From positions 1,736,001 to 1,800,000 of the forward strand of contig CP021220.1 of assembly GCA_003999685.1 (NCBI GenBank): 64,000 nt of DNA, written 5' to 3'. Of this stretch, positions 9,797 through 24,743 are shown piece by piece; the stretch's first letter is position 1; every line of letters starts with the position of its first letter. The stretch is from Taiwanofungus camphoratus (Eukaryota; Basidiomycota; Agaricomycetes; Polyporales; Taiwanofungaceae). Below the pieces are notes generated by a model, which did no database searches, was not told the DNA's origin, and worked only from the letters and a program-made list of their open reading frames with translations. Made by a program: the position numbers and the translations under genes.

Positions 9797-10962
9797 AGAT
9801 CTGATCTCCTACGTCCACAAAAATAATGATACGGGGCACGATGCCGAATCGACACCGTGCGTCCCGGTAGTCGAAATTAGCCGCATTCCCTCCGGAGTCT
9901 GGGCGACGCATCATCATAATCAACATCGCTAACGACCGGGACTCACTGGTCCGCGATGTAAAATTCCTTTGAGGCTTTTACACGGATAGTATTGGATGTC
10001 GCGAGACCTTGTTTTCAAGGACAGACGAAGCCAGCCAAGAGACTGCCAGAAAGATATGTATACAGTATGATTGTTTAGGCCATACAATACGACACGCGAA
10101 GCTGCCTAAACAAAGGTCTTCGATGGGCTAGTCCCAACGAAGCGAGGGCCGTGCAGCCTGTTCAGGCCCTCAGACTCGCCATTCAAAAGGTTTCATTCAA
10201 ATTTGCCATTGTTGACAACACCGTGAGCATAGAAGGAACGAGTGCCGGGTGTATGTAAACGATGTGTGCACATTGTATGGGCGGGTGTGACTAGGTTGTC
10301 AGTGGATGACTTTCCATACTTAAGAAGTCTCCCATTAGCCGAAATGCCGAGAGAGTTTCAGAGACCGCTGATGGAGAAAGCCTCATTCTAAACGTTTGTC
10401 GCCAGGGAATCTTGCAAAGGGGTCCGACCTAATTGGCTGCTCACCTCCGGCTATCACCAAATGTCACGCCAGCAGCCCGATTTTCCGCTAAGTGAATCTT
10501 TCCACGCCCTTTCTGTGACGTGTGATGTACATATACAGGGCCGCTACGAGCTGGTGTGTTATGGATATGGCTTTGCTCGTACTAAATCACTTCAGCCTCC
10601 GCTCGGCTATCTACAGATGTCTACAAGTCTGCGGAAAGCTGCAGACCCTGATGGAGTGATGGATCGTTGCTGTCGCTGTCAGACCTGGGCGGTCTTTGCG
10701 CCACATATCTAGAACTGCCCGATCACCAAAGCGCCGAGTCGGGCACTGTTCTCACGATCCACTGTCCCTCATAAAGGCCGCCGGACGTGGGTACCAGAGA
10801 AAACAGTCATCGAGAAAGTATTTACAGCGTGAATTTGTACATTACACTTCTTGCTCTTCAATCCTCGGCACACTTTAAAGACAATGAATGTGAGAAAACT
10901 GTGAGGCTGCCATCTACTACAGAGTTCGGGCACAAACGAGGCGAACAGGTCCTAGCATCTTC
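9797..10962. other. intergenic stretch, no gene seen
   Basis: About 1.2 kb between the priA-like promoter and the 3' end of TPD3. Short open frames (for example 83 codons on plus at 10461) lack splice continuity or motifs. It is probably the upstream regulatory region of the priA-like gene. Confidence 0.5.
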
Positions 10963-13239
10963 TCATACTGTTCGGCGGACAATTCCGTCAGCATCAATCA
11001 ATCGGAACAGACGCAATTACACATACCTCCAGCAGAGTGCGCTTTCTGTAGCGCGCGTGAAGCAAAGAAACGCACGTCCGCATCCTGATCATTTTTCTGC
11101 GTTTCCAGCACATGTACAATCTTTTGTTGCGCGAGCTGCCGACCATCTGGGCTATCGGCGAAGATAGTCGCCAAGACCTCCAGAGCCTTTGCAACATTGA
11201 AGCGGATGTTAGGGATGGGGTCATTTGCCAGCTGCAATAATGTCTCGAGGATATCGCCACGAAGGATATCAAAGGTCAGCGAAGGCGCAATGGTCTTCAT
11301 ACCAACAACCTGTCTCAGTCTAACACTGCCATGGATTTCGCGTACCAATACTCACCGCGATCGCCTGTACAGTAGTCATCCTGTATAGATAGTTTGGATG
11401 TTGACCCATTCCGACAACCTTGGGTACAATCTGGGTCCTTGCCCAGTCAACGCCGAACACTTCGGTAAGCTTCTTCAAATTGACGGTTGCAGCCTCGCGA
11501 ATACTGAATACGGTGTCACCCAACCATGACATACACAAGTTGCCCAGCTGTTCATCGAAGAACGACTTTCCGAGCTGGTTCGCGAGGAGAGGAATATACT
11601 CGATAATAGCCTGGCGAACACGCCATGATTTGTCCTCGGCCAACTCCACGATAGCCGGGAGTAAGCTTTCTGACAGCAAATCAATCCCAATCACTAAAAT
11701 ATGCACTCAGGTGGGTGTTTGCTTAGCAATAGATGATCTAAAGCACACACCAGCATTAACTTGTTCAAGCTTGCTAATGATGTTCAACCGAACCTCGGGG
11801 AATTCATCCTTGAGGAGATGCAAAAACAGAGGTAACAGGTGCTCGATGGTTGCATCTTTTCCTAGCAGCGGTGCCACACCGCTGATCTGATTTGCCAGAG
11901 CAGCGCGGACATGTTGAGAGGTATCTTGACAAAGGTCGCGCACATATGGTACTACACGTGCCAATATGACCTCCTTCTCGAGTAGCTTCGCGAAGCCTAA
12001 TGACACAACGCCATCAGTGAGTTTCAGACCGTTCGGAGAAACCAGTGAGATACCTGGAATTTGCCCAGAGGCAGCTGTGCGGACTTCAGCTTCATTGTCT
12101 TTCAGGAGCTGCAGGTAGTGTCCAATCAGCTCCTCCCTCACCATCTCCTGGCCTACTGTCTCTGCAAGCTAGTGATCGTCAGCTCGCCACGGTGAAGTAT
12201 ACAGCGATTGATGAACCAACCTCGTCGAAATGACTCGCTGCCATATATCGCACCCGCCAACTCTTATCTGACATCGTCTGTCGGATCTGCTTGAGTAACT
12301 GCTCTTTCACTTCTGACGGCGAAAGTTGCTGGGCGATCGCAATCAGATCCTCCACGGTCAAAAGACGAACGGAGTCTTGGTCGTCAGATTGGAGTCTGCG
12401 ATAGATCACCAGCCCGTCAGTCAGAATGTGGGCCTTCGAGAACTTTTTCACTAGAGGCTATGTAGTCATCGGGTGGTATCAGCACTGAGACACATAATAT
12501 GCGGAAGTAGACATACTGCGAGCCATTTCGCTGCTGCTCGCCGGACCATCGGTGTGTCATCAGATCCAAGAGCAGCAAATCCTCTACGGAGCTCGTCCTG
12601 TGTGGGCGGCGTCACCTTGTCATACACAGGGGCGAACAGCGCACACGATGAAGTACGGGACGTGAACCATTCTCCATGTGATAGTCGCTGTAAAAGAGGG
12701 ATGCAATACTGCTCAATCTGCGCCTGACTCAGGACGGCAGATATGTTGGTGATAGATTCGGCCGCCTGACGTCAAAGGTAATGGCCATCGATGTGAGCAA
12801 TAAGAGTTGGAAGAATAGCGATCGACTCATGAATTGACATTAAAACGCACTTTATCTCTTACGAGTGTTTCTTCCACAGCAGAGAGGTTCTCAAGAGGAC
12901 CAAGTAGCAGATGCGCGTATTCGCTTCCTCCAATGTACTCCTCAAAATTCCTACCCAACTCCTCAGCCAATGCCAGCAAAACCTCGTCCTCATCATCCAC
13001 CGAGTCCTGCAAGAAGGGTATGAGCTCATCGCGTGCCCGGTCAGGGCCCAGGGCGAGAGCAATAGTCGAGATACGATGAATGGCGTTCAATCGCAGTTGA
13101 ACATCTTCAGACCGTAACTCATCCATAAGAATAGCGATCGGCGCAATCTGTGGAGTCCATTAGGTGTTCAACGACCATGGGTACTGGATAAACATTATGC
13201 AGAGAAACTGACATCGTCAACCGGGAATCCAGGATCCAT
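10963..13239 (-). CDS. TPD3: PP2A structural A subunit (PR65), HEAT-repeat scaffold
   Basis: Scaffold that joins the catalytic and regulatory subunits of protein phosphatase 2A. Model: complement(join(10963..10967,11027..11309,11356..11693,11751..12168,12221..12457,12517..12765,12851..13147,13213..13239)), 617 aa against roughly 590-635 in the family. HEAT repeats run the whole length, with typical pieces such as [76 protein letters not shown] and [18 protein letters not shown]. The last exon is only 5 nt and adds Val-stop after KAHSAG. That end is the least certain part: reading through the donor would instead add nine other residues. Confidence 0.93.
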
Positions 13240-15800
13240 TGTGCGCTGCAGTTTGCAACGGTATTTCATAAATAGATAGTCAATAAACAAAACATAGAGT
13301 AGAATACACAAATATGACAAACCGAACGTATGTGATTCTGAGGTTCAAAGGATAAGCAGATGCACGACAGCGGCGGGATGAATGGATCAGGTCGAAGAGA
13401 ATCTCAAGTGTCGAAACGTTGATGACCGTGCTTGGGCAAACTGCACGCGTCAACATCTCGTTTGTTACATCCCTAACCGCCGTACAATACTTCTGAGATC
13501 CACGCTTCCTCACTTCGATAATGCTCACGACAATACGTTGCTATTTTGTTTGGAATAAATTGGTTTGCTTGCCGTATTGCCTAGAACACAAGTTCATGGG
13601 CAGAGGGAAATAACACCCTAATTATTGCCGTTTGCAGTAAAGCGGGGCGGTGTCACGCATTTTGCTTGGTTTCGACAGTCAGGAAAGACATACCATCGAG
13701 TTTAGATTTGCTTATTATTAGCGCAGAACCGTTGCTGAAAAAAACACACGTTCAAATACTTTGTCGTGCATACAATACATGAGACGATGGATACAAAAAA
13801 ATTCTCCATCACCCCAACACAAATGTACAACCAAAACGGCGATCGGGTACATACAACCATACATATCAAGCCATTATTCAGCAGTCTCATACTTGACATG
13901 ATAGGGGAAGGGGGGAACATTCACGTCGAGAGAACATGGTACCACATCTCTTTAACGTACCCACGAAGGGCGTAGAAGATAATTGATCTCTTCACGAAGA
14001 AGAGAAGGGTTCCAAAAATTGTGCGGCTTGCAGGACACAAGCATCCCACATGTAATCACAGCTACAAGTCGGAAGTGTGGATGGAATGAATACTAAGCAA
14101 GAAAAATTAGTAGGAAGTACACATTGTACAAGTTTACGAAAAGCACTTACCTCCATCAGAGAGACGATGGCAGCATGGTAGGAAGCGCCATGGTGAAACA
14201 ATGAAGACGTAAGCCTCGTCAGGCCGACTACATGTCGTGCAACGGATGCTCGCCTTATTAGGGCGGGTTGTACGTCTTGCAACGGGTGGATAACCTCGTT
14301 AAGACGAATCATGCGGCTGACAGCGGACACTGCAAGGACAAGAGCCCTACGCAGTGGACTTCCAGCAGACGGATGCCCGGATCGCGTAAACGCCTTCTAG
14401 CAGTACATACACGCCAGGCAACGGACGCTATGAAATGGCGAAGTGCACGGTCGAGACGACGCACTGAGCGCCTTGCAACGACGATGCACCTTTCGGGATT
14501 CCAAGCTACACCATTCGGTGGGCACTGGACACGAGATGACGAACCACCCACAGGAGGAACGTTTATATCAAGCGCGAGGACCACAGCCTGCACTAACAGT
14601 TAAGCGGGTGATTTAGACGCGCTTTCAGCAACATCTGAATTGACCGAACTTTTTACTCTGGCGCGCAAAACAGATATGCACATGAACACCGATAAACAAG
14701 CCATACCACAACATGAGTTGCAGACTTGTCCTCGTATGTCACTTCCAGAGTGATCCAGACAGTTTGATGGCGCGATTACAGGACCCTAGACGTGGACTCC
14801 GCGCACATTAAAGCACATCGAACCACCGATAAACACTCAAAGAGTGTCCTCGTGCGGACGATACAGAGCCGGCCTAGACGTAATCATATCGGGTTTGTAT
14901 AAATCTTTTCGTTTATGCATGCCACGATGGTTTCCAATAAATTTGCAAAATAGTTCTGCTTCTAGAGATGTAGAAGTAGGTTCCGCAAAACGGCCATGCC
15001 AAAAATCGACATGAAGTATAGCCTGGACCAAAGATGCAAGATGTTTGTGGTGTCCAAGGGGAAGCAGCAAGAAAAAGTCCGTAAGGATGCACTTGCTTAT
15101 CTTCATAACTTCCGTTCCGCAGCACCGATGACACGGAGAGCACCGATATCTGTCTCGTGCACTCGATTCAGAACCATCATGCATGTCGCATGTTTGCCAT
15201 TTATCCATGGTGCGATGATTGCCAAATCTGTTTGTTTCAGAATGCAAGCTAAGAGCTTTCAACCTCTCAAAGGTCATGCAAACCGCGTCGGAAGATATGG
15301 CCCTCCCGACATCGCAGCTAGTCCTTGTTGCATCCGAAGAGCACAGGAAGTCCGATGGCCAAGGATAGCCCCGACCCTCGACAAGGAGGCTGACGAGATA
15401 GGATATCGTGGAGCATGAAGAACGCCTTTTGTTGTGACTGCAGCATAATCGTTAAGATGAAAACAAGTAGGGGGGGGTCGGAAGGATAGTCTTGTACATG
15501 TCGACCGGGTTCACAGGCAGTATTAATGGGGGTTGAGTCGGACAAAGTGGAAAAACAGGGGAATCTATAAGTAGAAACGACCTGAGTGTTTAGGGTGGGC
15601 TTCGGAACATGAAGCGGTGCTTAGTAAACTTGCTCAGTTCCCGGCATTAGTCTCTGACACGAACAGACCATTCCCATACTGAATATAGCATGTAATGCGT
15701 TGTCAGCGATGACGGATGTCAGGGACACGAGCGGGCCGTCAGCACCTTATATACCAGACACCAGTGCCAGCGTACAAGCTGAAGTACAGTACATATCGTC
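13240..15800. other. 2.5-kb stretch with no recognised gene
   Basis: Upstream of TPD3 and of the epimerase gene, which are divergent. Two open frames overlap on opposite strands: 14837-15277 (minus, 146 codons) and 14996-15418 (plus, 140 codons). Neither shows a motif I know. A loose family of GCAACGG-containing 15-mers recurs near 14234, 14273, 14411 and 14470. It may hold a fast-evolving gene, a non-coding transcript, or nothing. Confidence 0.4.
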
Positions 15801-16859
<1,059 letters not shown>

Positions 16860-17030
16860 TCAGAAGGATACCTGGTATTAAAAGTGTAAGATATGATCGA
16901 AGCAGCTTGTGGAGATGTTGTGTCGCTCGTTGTGAGAAACGGCGTGACTGCGTGACTGACGAATCTGTAACACGACGCGCGAATCGCGACCCTGCTCTCT
17001 CGCCCTGCGAATAGCGGAACATGCCATGTC

Positions 17031-20000
17031 ATGAGCACCCAAGAGCCGTCCTTCCGTGTACGAATAAACCAGATTGATCACACCATTGCCCAATCTGGCC
17101 CTCTCGACAATTCGTCACTCCCCCATGTACCTATTATCAGAATTTATGGGGAGTCCTCAACTGGGCAGAAGGCCTGTGTACACATACATCAAGTCTATCC
17201 TTATTTTTTTATTGAATATGCCGGCAAGATGAATCCCGATAGTGGTAATGTCGTAAATTCACTCTAGAGCAGCATAGTTTCTCATTCTTTGGAATAGTGA
17301 ACCGTTACATCGCTAGATTGACTCATTCCCTTAATCATGCTATGGCCATTTCAATGAAGCGCAACCCGCACTCCCCGAAATCCCAGTTCGTGCGCGCTGT
17401 TCTGCTTGTCAAGGGTGTTCACTTCTACGGATTCCATTCATCCTACTCCCCATTCCTCAAGATTCTCATTGCTGATCCTATATTCGTCAATCGAGCGGTG
17501 ACTATCATGCAATCTGGCACAATCATGAAGACTCATTTCCGTGTATATGAAAGCCACCTCAGTTATCTCCTTCAGTTTATGTGCGACTTTGGGCTTTATG
17601 GATGCGGCTGGATCGACCTCGGTGAGATTTGGCAGCGCGGACAAGATGAAGCACAATACCGAGGCCAGGCATCTGTGTGCACGCTTGAAAGCGAAGCTCG
17701 CGTGGGGGAAAATGCACTCAAACCGTCGCCGCATTTCCGCCAATCGCGCATGCCTCTTGAGGCGGATGCAGTTGCACATCAGATCTTGAATCGTCACCTG
17801 CTTAATGCACGGAACATGCATCACAAGCTGACCATTCCTGCGAAGCCGCTCCCGCTAGAGCCGCTTGTTCTCAGTGTGCGTGAGCTATGGGAAGACGAGC
17901 GCCGCCGTAGGCTTGCTAAGGGGTTATCTCCGTCTCCAGAGATCCCAAAAGACCCGAGCGAGAAATCAAGAGGCCGGGGCGCTGAATGGATTGCGGAAGC
18001 CCGATGGTGGGAAGAGATTAGGAAGAGAATCGAGAAGGAGCAAGGGAAAGAACAAGTGTTCAGTACTGGGAAAGGGTGGGAGAGGTGGGTTATGACAACT
18101 TTCGAAAGCATTGAAGCTCTTTGGGAAGATGAATGGAGAGTATGGAAACCTGGAAGAGGGGACGATGATGCAGCTATGGAAGAGCAAGCTGGAGAAAATG
18201 AGATCCAGGTAAATCCATACGATGCAAGCCGAGTCTATGAACCTTGGAGTCAAGAACGCGGATATAATCCGGGTAAAACAGAGGTGGATGTAGACGAAGA
18301 AATGCTGTCCAGCCAGACCATGAATCAACTAGTCGAGAATGAGGAAGCTGAATGGCAGAAGCGGGTAGGCGGGCATGGGGCGAATGACGAGTACACGCTT
18401 GAAGACGATGACGCTGCTGAAGATGGTCCACCCCCGGATATCCAGTCTAACGATCTACAGGAGGATGGAAGGTTGGTCGGTTGTCCGGAACAGGCTAGGG
18501 ATTTGCTGATGCGGTCGCAGCTCTGAGGCGCGCGAGAGATCGCCAAGTTCACCTGTACAGCGACCCAATCCGTTCGCAGAAGCGTGGAATAAACTAGCTG
18601 GGTGTGTTCTATTGCAACATTAATGCAATGAGAGAGATACCGATACTATACCCAGGCCACCAAGACATCGATCGTCTTCCATCGTGTCAACTGACACCTC
18701 GAGGACGCCGAGGTAAGGCTGCGAAAAAAATTTCATTTTTCAACAAGTAATCAAGTAATCGACACTTATCAGAGCAAGAATGGCAACAACACCATTTGCA
18801 ACACCTCCAAGGGTGCTAACACATCGAACGGCGCCTGATGTTATCGACATATTCTCCCCCGGAGTGGAGACAGCTACTCATTCTCAGGTTGCTTCGTTGT
18901 CGGCCGCGTCTACCAAGTATGTATTCTAATGTGCGTGGAATAAGAAACATTTCGAGTGATTTACCACCATTTGTGCCAGAACCATAAATATGGCGTCCTT
19001 TGTTCCGACAGTCGAAGAATCCCATGGGCAGGAAGGAGGCGGAGTTGCTGTATTGCCTCTAGGCGGCCCTTACGCAGATCCAAAGTAGGGAACGGCGAAC
19101 TGTCATATGTGGCAACACTCATCTGTTTTGAGAAATAGGGTACACCATTCGGCCGATCCCGGCAGTGCATCAGGTCTAGCATCCTACTCCATCATTGATT
19201 CTAGACGCTCATTTGCAATGCACTGTGACAGTTCCCTTCCTTGTCCGTCCTGCTCCGAATTTTGAGACGACGGAAACATTGAATGATAAGAGACACCATT
19301 CCGCAAGATTGACCAGAATTGGTGATGAATGTAACAGGTCTTCGAAGAGGCGAAGACCGAGCCCTACAATAGCTATGAGTAAAGATCACCTGTCAAACTC
19401 TTCACATTCATCGTCGTCGGTGCTGTATACATCATCAAGTGAAGAAATTGCGTCCCAATATACCAACTCGGTCCCCTTGACACTGGCTGACGGCTGTAGA
19501 ACGAATCCTAATCGCTACGTATATGCACACCTCCCGCCTTCCACGTCAGAGCTGGTGGGAAGCGTTGATAATTACGGCATCCCCAGCAAGATCTATCGGG
19601 ATCCGTATTATTCTAAACAAAGCGATGTACCGGAAAAGCCGAGAGAGTATGCAGGGTTAGTTTTCCACCTTAAAGGTGGAGATGTCCTCGAAGAATGGCA
19701 TAGCGCTTCCCGTACGCTCGTTGACAACTCGGCACTCAAGAGGACGACAAAGCTTCATTCCATCGGAATCAGCGGTTGGGAGTATGCTAGTTCTGCCCCG
19801 AGCCCCGGGCGCGTACGTGGATGGCTGGAAGATGAGAAATACCAAAAGTACAATTCGAATCCTCGCCCAAAACAGACATCGCAGGTACATTTGATTATTT
19901 TTCGCTCATAAGGCTTTTGCGCTACTGACGTTAATGAGCTAGATCGAAGGACCTACTCAGTTAAATCCATATGGATTGAAAGGTTCGCTTGCGAAGCGGT

Positions 20001-23000
20001 CGAAGCTGACTCCGGAAAGACAAAACATGAGCGTGTTTGCATTGGAGATCTTTGGTCAGTAATCGAAATATCTGATACATGGGTGTTATTTAGATGTTGA
20101 CTTCTCAAATAGCACTTTCTCGGGATGATCGTCGTCCCGACCCCGCCATAGACGAGATTGTCGCAGTATTTTACTCGTTCCGAGACTCCGACGTCGACTA
20201 TTCAGACGGTGATGGGGCATTCGTGTGCGACTCGGGCATTATTGTAGTCGAGAATGCCCAGTTTGACATGCACAGATTACGTTCCACTTCTTTCGAAACA
20301 GTACCAACTGAGTTAGACCTACTGAACAGGCTTGTCGACGTGGTAGTGGACATAGATCCAGACGTCATTGTGGGATGGGAGGTACAGGCCGCCTCGTGGG
20401 GGTACCTGAGCGCCAGAGCAGACACATACGGTTGGTCATTCTTCACTGAATCGGCGCCACTCCCTCCACATGAATGCTAATGACAGCCGGAGGTCTTGAT
20501 ATTGGTGATCAGATATCGCGTGCGCCTGGTCGACATATTGGTGTTGGTTCAGATCAGTGGGGCATGAGGACCATGTCGACTTTCAAGGTTGCTGGTCGAC
20601 ATGTCTTGAACTTATGGAGAATTATGCGTGCCGAGCAAAACTTCACGAGTTATACGTTCGAGAATGTAGTATTCCACATTCTACGACGGCGGTGAGTGAT
20701 GAGACGGGCTTGAGATTTCAAAAAACTGAGGTTGGGCTCCTTGAATAGTGTTCCACGATATTCTTCGAGAACTTTGACTGAGTGGTATTACAGCACAGTT
20801 CCCAATCATACTTCCAATATCCTGCATTACTTCTCCCGTCGCGCGTCTATGGTTCTAGAAATTTTGGATATGGCTGATGTTATAACCAAGAATGTGTGCG
20901 TTATTGATTTTTTTGTTATATACAGGCCTAGATCTAAGCTTTTCTAGCGAGTTTGCTCGTGTCTTTGGCGTTGATTTCTTTTCGGTTTTAAGTCGCGGAT
21001 CTCAGTTCAAGGTAGAGTCGTTTATGTTTCGAATAGCTAAGCCGGAGAGCTTTGTTCTTTTGTCACCCAGTAAACAGGACGTGAGTCGTTGATAATCTTC
21101 CGTATACCTCACACACTTGAGGCTTTCTTTACTAGGTCGGCAAACAAAATGCGGCGGAATGTATGCCACTAATAATGGAGCCGCTTTCTGCATTCTACAA
21201 TAGCCCTCTTGTAGTATTAGACTTTCAATCACTGTATCCATCCATCATGATTGCCTACAATTATTGTTATTCAACTTGCCTGGGACGCATTACGGACTTT
21301 AAAGGACAGAACAAGTTTGGTGTCACGGAGCTGCGCCAACCTGTAGGATTATTAGATACGTTACACGATCATATTAACGGTACGCCGTTCTTGTCGTTCT
21401 CGGCCAGATAATGACTAATGTCGAATGTTTTCTAGTCGCCCCTAATGGCATCATGTATGTGAAACAAGACGTGAGGAAGGGACTCCTGGGAAGGATGTTG
21501 ACAGAGCTGTTGGACACGAGGGTGATGGTCAAGCAGGCAATGAAGGGAGTGAAAGACGACAAGGTCTGCATCCGCGACTCGGCGAACGTGATTTGACGCG
21601 ACCTTCCTGCAGGCCCTCAGGCGTATTCTCGACGCCCGCCAGCTCGGGCTGAAATTCATCGCTAACGTCACGTACGGTTACACGAGCGCCACTTATTCTG
21701 GCCGAATGCCTGCTGTCGAAATTGCTGATAGTATAGTGCAAAGCGGTCGAGAAACCCTCGAGAAGGTGATTTGCAAGCACGTCATGGTTCCTGGCAGGAT
21801 GATTGATCTGTATACTGAAGGCGATACGCGTAATCGATTCGACAGAGAAATGGGGGGCCAAGGTTGTCTACGGTGATACAGATTCGTTATTCGTCTACTT
21901 GCGAGGCAAGACCAAGGAGCAAGCCTTTCGAATCGGTTACGACATGGCGGAAGCAATCACCGCTTTGAATCCTGCACCGGTCAAACTGAAATTTGAGAAG
22001 GTAATGAGGACGGTTGTATTCTATCTGGACTAGGCGATTCAATTTGGCCTTACGGTACTCTAGGTGTATCTTCCGTGTGTCTTGATGGCCAAAAAGCGTT
22101 ACGTTGGATTCAAGTTCGAGAATCCTGATGACAAGGAACCAGGATTCGATGCCAAGGGTATTGAAACTGTCCGTCGGGATGGAATTCCCGCCCAGCAGAA
22201 GATGACGGAGACTTGTTTGAAGTAAGATTTGTTTTCGACAGCTCGATCACTCGAGATTAATTAGATCACAGGATTCTGTTTCGAACTCAAGATTTAAGCA
22301 AAGTAAAAGACTACTGCTGTAGATCCTGGACGCAGATAATGGAAAATAAGGTCTCCATTCAGGACTTCATCTTTGCCAAAGAAGTGAGAATGGGCACATA
22401 TAGGTATGTATTGTCCATCCGTTGCAGCGGCACAAAGGTCTGAACTATTTATGTCAGCGATAAGATCCCTCCACCTCCCGGCGTGACAGTTGCTGCACGG
22501 CGCATGGTAGAAGATCCGAACGACGAGCCACAGTATGGAGAGCGTATTCCGTATGTTATCGTGCGCGGGGAGCCGAATTCCAGGCTAGTGGATAGGGCAG
22601 TCGCCCCGGATGAGCTCCTCAAGAACAGGTACACTCATCTAATATCACGGGTTAATCTCTTTTGACTAACGTGCGCAGTCAAAAACACCTGGATGCGGCT
22701 TATTACATCTCTCGTGTGCTTATTCCCCCTCTAGAGCGCATCTTTAACCTGGTCGGGGCAGACGTGAGGAGTTGGTACGACGAGATGCCGAAGGCGCTGC
22801 GGGCTGATCAGCCTGACCCGTTGCTACTATCACCAAGAAAGCTCAAGAAGAACGTGGACGCGGCAAACGCATTGAAGATTGACGAGCACTTTTCAACGAC
22901 GCATTGCATCCTTTGTGGCGCCCTCACGCCGGAAGGTACATCACTTGATTTCTGAAGGTCTTGGGGATACTCAATGACGACTATCGTACAGGCTTGTGTG

Positions 23001-23260
23001 AAGTCTGTCGATTGGATCCTCAGATATCCATCAGCGGCCTTCTCTCACGACTACACCTCACGGAAGATCGACTGCGAAATGTGCAGATGATTTGCGGCTC
23101 CTGCACCGGCACAGCACGTACAGAACCCATCAAGTGCGACTCACTGGACTGTCCATGGTTGTTTGAGAGGAGGAAGGTCGAGAACAAGGCCGACTCCTTG
23201 GTTGTCATAGAAAACCTGATCAAAGAGCTCGAAGGGGAACGGCAAGATGCTGAGGATTGA
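17031..23260 (+). CDS. REV3: DNA polymerase zeta catalytic subunit
   Basis: B-family polymerase for error-prone translesion synthesis. Model, 22 exons, 1,698 aa: join(17031..17244,17298..18471,18521..18601,18656..18712,18773..18916,18980..19084,19139..19173,19205..19884,19943..20054,20113..20430,20487..20691,20749..20895,20948..21080,21136..21379,21436..21563,21613..21765,21821..22000,22064..22221,22272..22403,22458..22628,22679..22935,22992..23260). An N-terminal domain (MSTQEPSFRVRINQID) leads to a variable acidic middle, the exonuclease-like region (VDIDPDVIVGWEVQ), then EFARVFGVDFFSVLSRGSQF, motif A DFQSLYPSIMIAYNYCYS, motif B KFIANVTYGYTSATYSGRMP and motif C VYGDTDSLFVY. The end carries the Cys motifs CILCG, CEVC and CGSC...C...C that bind zinc/Fe-S and accessory subunits. 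The 31-nt intron 19174-19204 is suspiciously short, so that join is uncertain. Confidence 0.94.
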
Positions 23261-23398
23261 GGTGAGTACTTCTGGCTCTGGCTTGAACGAAAATGGTCAA
23301 CAATCTAACCAGCCTTACTTTGATACGGTCTAATTGTACAAGCGTCGAAGAACATTGCGAGGGCGAAGCAAACACGAATGCAAACACCTGTTCCCTCA

Positions 23399-24743
23399 TT
23401 AGTTTCCGTCCAATTCCTTCCGAATCAAGTCTTTCGTCTTCTGTTCCATTTCATCGAATATCTTCAGCGCATCAGCCAGCTTCCGTGTAGCCTCTGCGTC
23501 TGCCACCAGCGCCCGCTCGAGCGCATTTGCTCCGTTCGCGAGGAAGTCAGTCTTGTAGACAGAGGATTCTTAGGGGGAGATGTGCGTTAGAAGCCGTCGC
23601 TCGTGTTAGAAGTTTGCCAATACCTTCGACAGTTGTTGCATTTCCTATAGAGACATGAGGACTAGGGTCGTTGTGTTTGTTCTCTGCGGATGCCAGCTGG
23701 TCCAGGACTGTTCCCGACAGAGTAAGGTGATCGGGGTGCAACGACGCTAGAGCAATGGCCTTGCATTACTTCAGCCCAAGTGTCTGACTTCACAAATACA
23801 TGATTCCTACCTCTGCTGACGTCACGATACTTGGTCATCACGATATTTGAGTAGGCAAATACACGTAGAAGGATGTTAACACACACCTAGCTGGCATGAC
23901 GAGTGTTTTCGACCCGATGTTTCTGAATGCCTCGACGACGGATGCTATGACCGGGCCCATGGGGTGTTCCTTTGCGGTGTCCTTGTATTCTTTCCACAGG
24001 GATGGCTCAGAATGCACGCGTAGCTCTGCCATCTGGATTAATGCCCCATTGCGTGCGAGATACATTGTGCTGACCATTGAAATACGGTGCGACGTAGAGG
24101 CAGCCGGCCTGGGAGGCTGCGACGGCTTGCGGAAGAGAGAACAGGCATGTCGCTAGAGTGCGAATGCCCTGCTGCTCTAGACGTTGGCAGGCGACAATCG
24201 ACTCGGGGGTGGCAGGGATCTTGACGCAGACTCTGGACCTGGATGCAATCACGACTCTGGCGCCGACACACAAGGATCAACGTTAACTAGCGCACTTGGG
24301 TATGCCGTTCTCCTCGAACAGGGCGACGAGTTTCTTCGCGTGGGCGACCGTGCGCTCGGTGTCGTAGGCGGTCGACGGCGACGTCTGCGCGTGGACACGG
24401 CCCGTCAAGTGAGGATAGACTTCCTTTGCGAACAAGACGGTCTGGTCACGATTCAGTGCTCAAATCTACGTCGATCGGAGATCGCGCGGACCAAAATGTC
24501 CAAAGCATCGACGATCTGCTGCTCGACGCCGAGCCCGCCGGATTGGGCTTTCTGGCAGGCCGCCTTGAAGATGTGGGCGCGCTCTGGCCTCGCTGCCTCG
24601 GTATGGACGATGGCTTGGTTTGAGGTCATGTCGCAGAAGCGCGCCGTGTCGGTGGTGTGTCGGGCCGCGACGCTAGGGTCCATCGAGTCGACGTCGATGG
24701 TCACTTGTGAGCGGATCCAGGACAGAGGGCTGCCGTTTGACAT
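23399..24743 (-). CDS. transaldolase
   Basis: Pentose-phosphate enzyme moving a dihydroxyacetone unit between sugar phosphates through a Schiff-base lysine. Model: complement(join(23399..23568,23624..23759,23811..23829,23887..24025,24075..24238,24296..24441,24492..24743)), 341 aa. Landmarks: TIDVDSMDPSV, MTSNQAIVHTEA, LTGRVHAQTSPSTAYDT, RVCVKIPATPESIVACQRLE (the KIPAT lysine is the catalytic one in the family), GIRTLATCLFSLPQAVAA, CLYVAPYFNELRVH, TLVMPASIVTSAEAIALA and LHPDHLTLS. One exon is only 19 nt and encodes IVTSAE; without it the frame breaks. An upstream Met at 24809 is possible. It is convergent with REV3 and divergent from the OGT-like gene. Confidence 0.93.

Noticed and set aside
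13702-13975. Open frames of about 70 codons on both strands upstream of TPD3
   Set aside because: Short, AT-rich, without splice continuity or motif; expected by chance.
21613-22000. Possible frame break in REV3 near motif C
   Set aside because: An intron with a CTGAAG acceptor before 21821 restores the reading straight into VVYGDTDSLF, so no lesion is needed.
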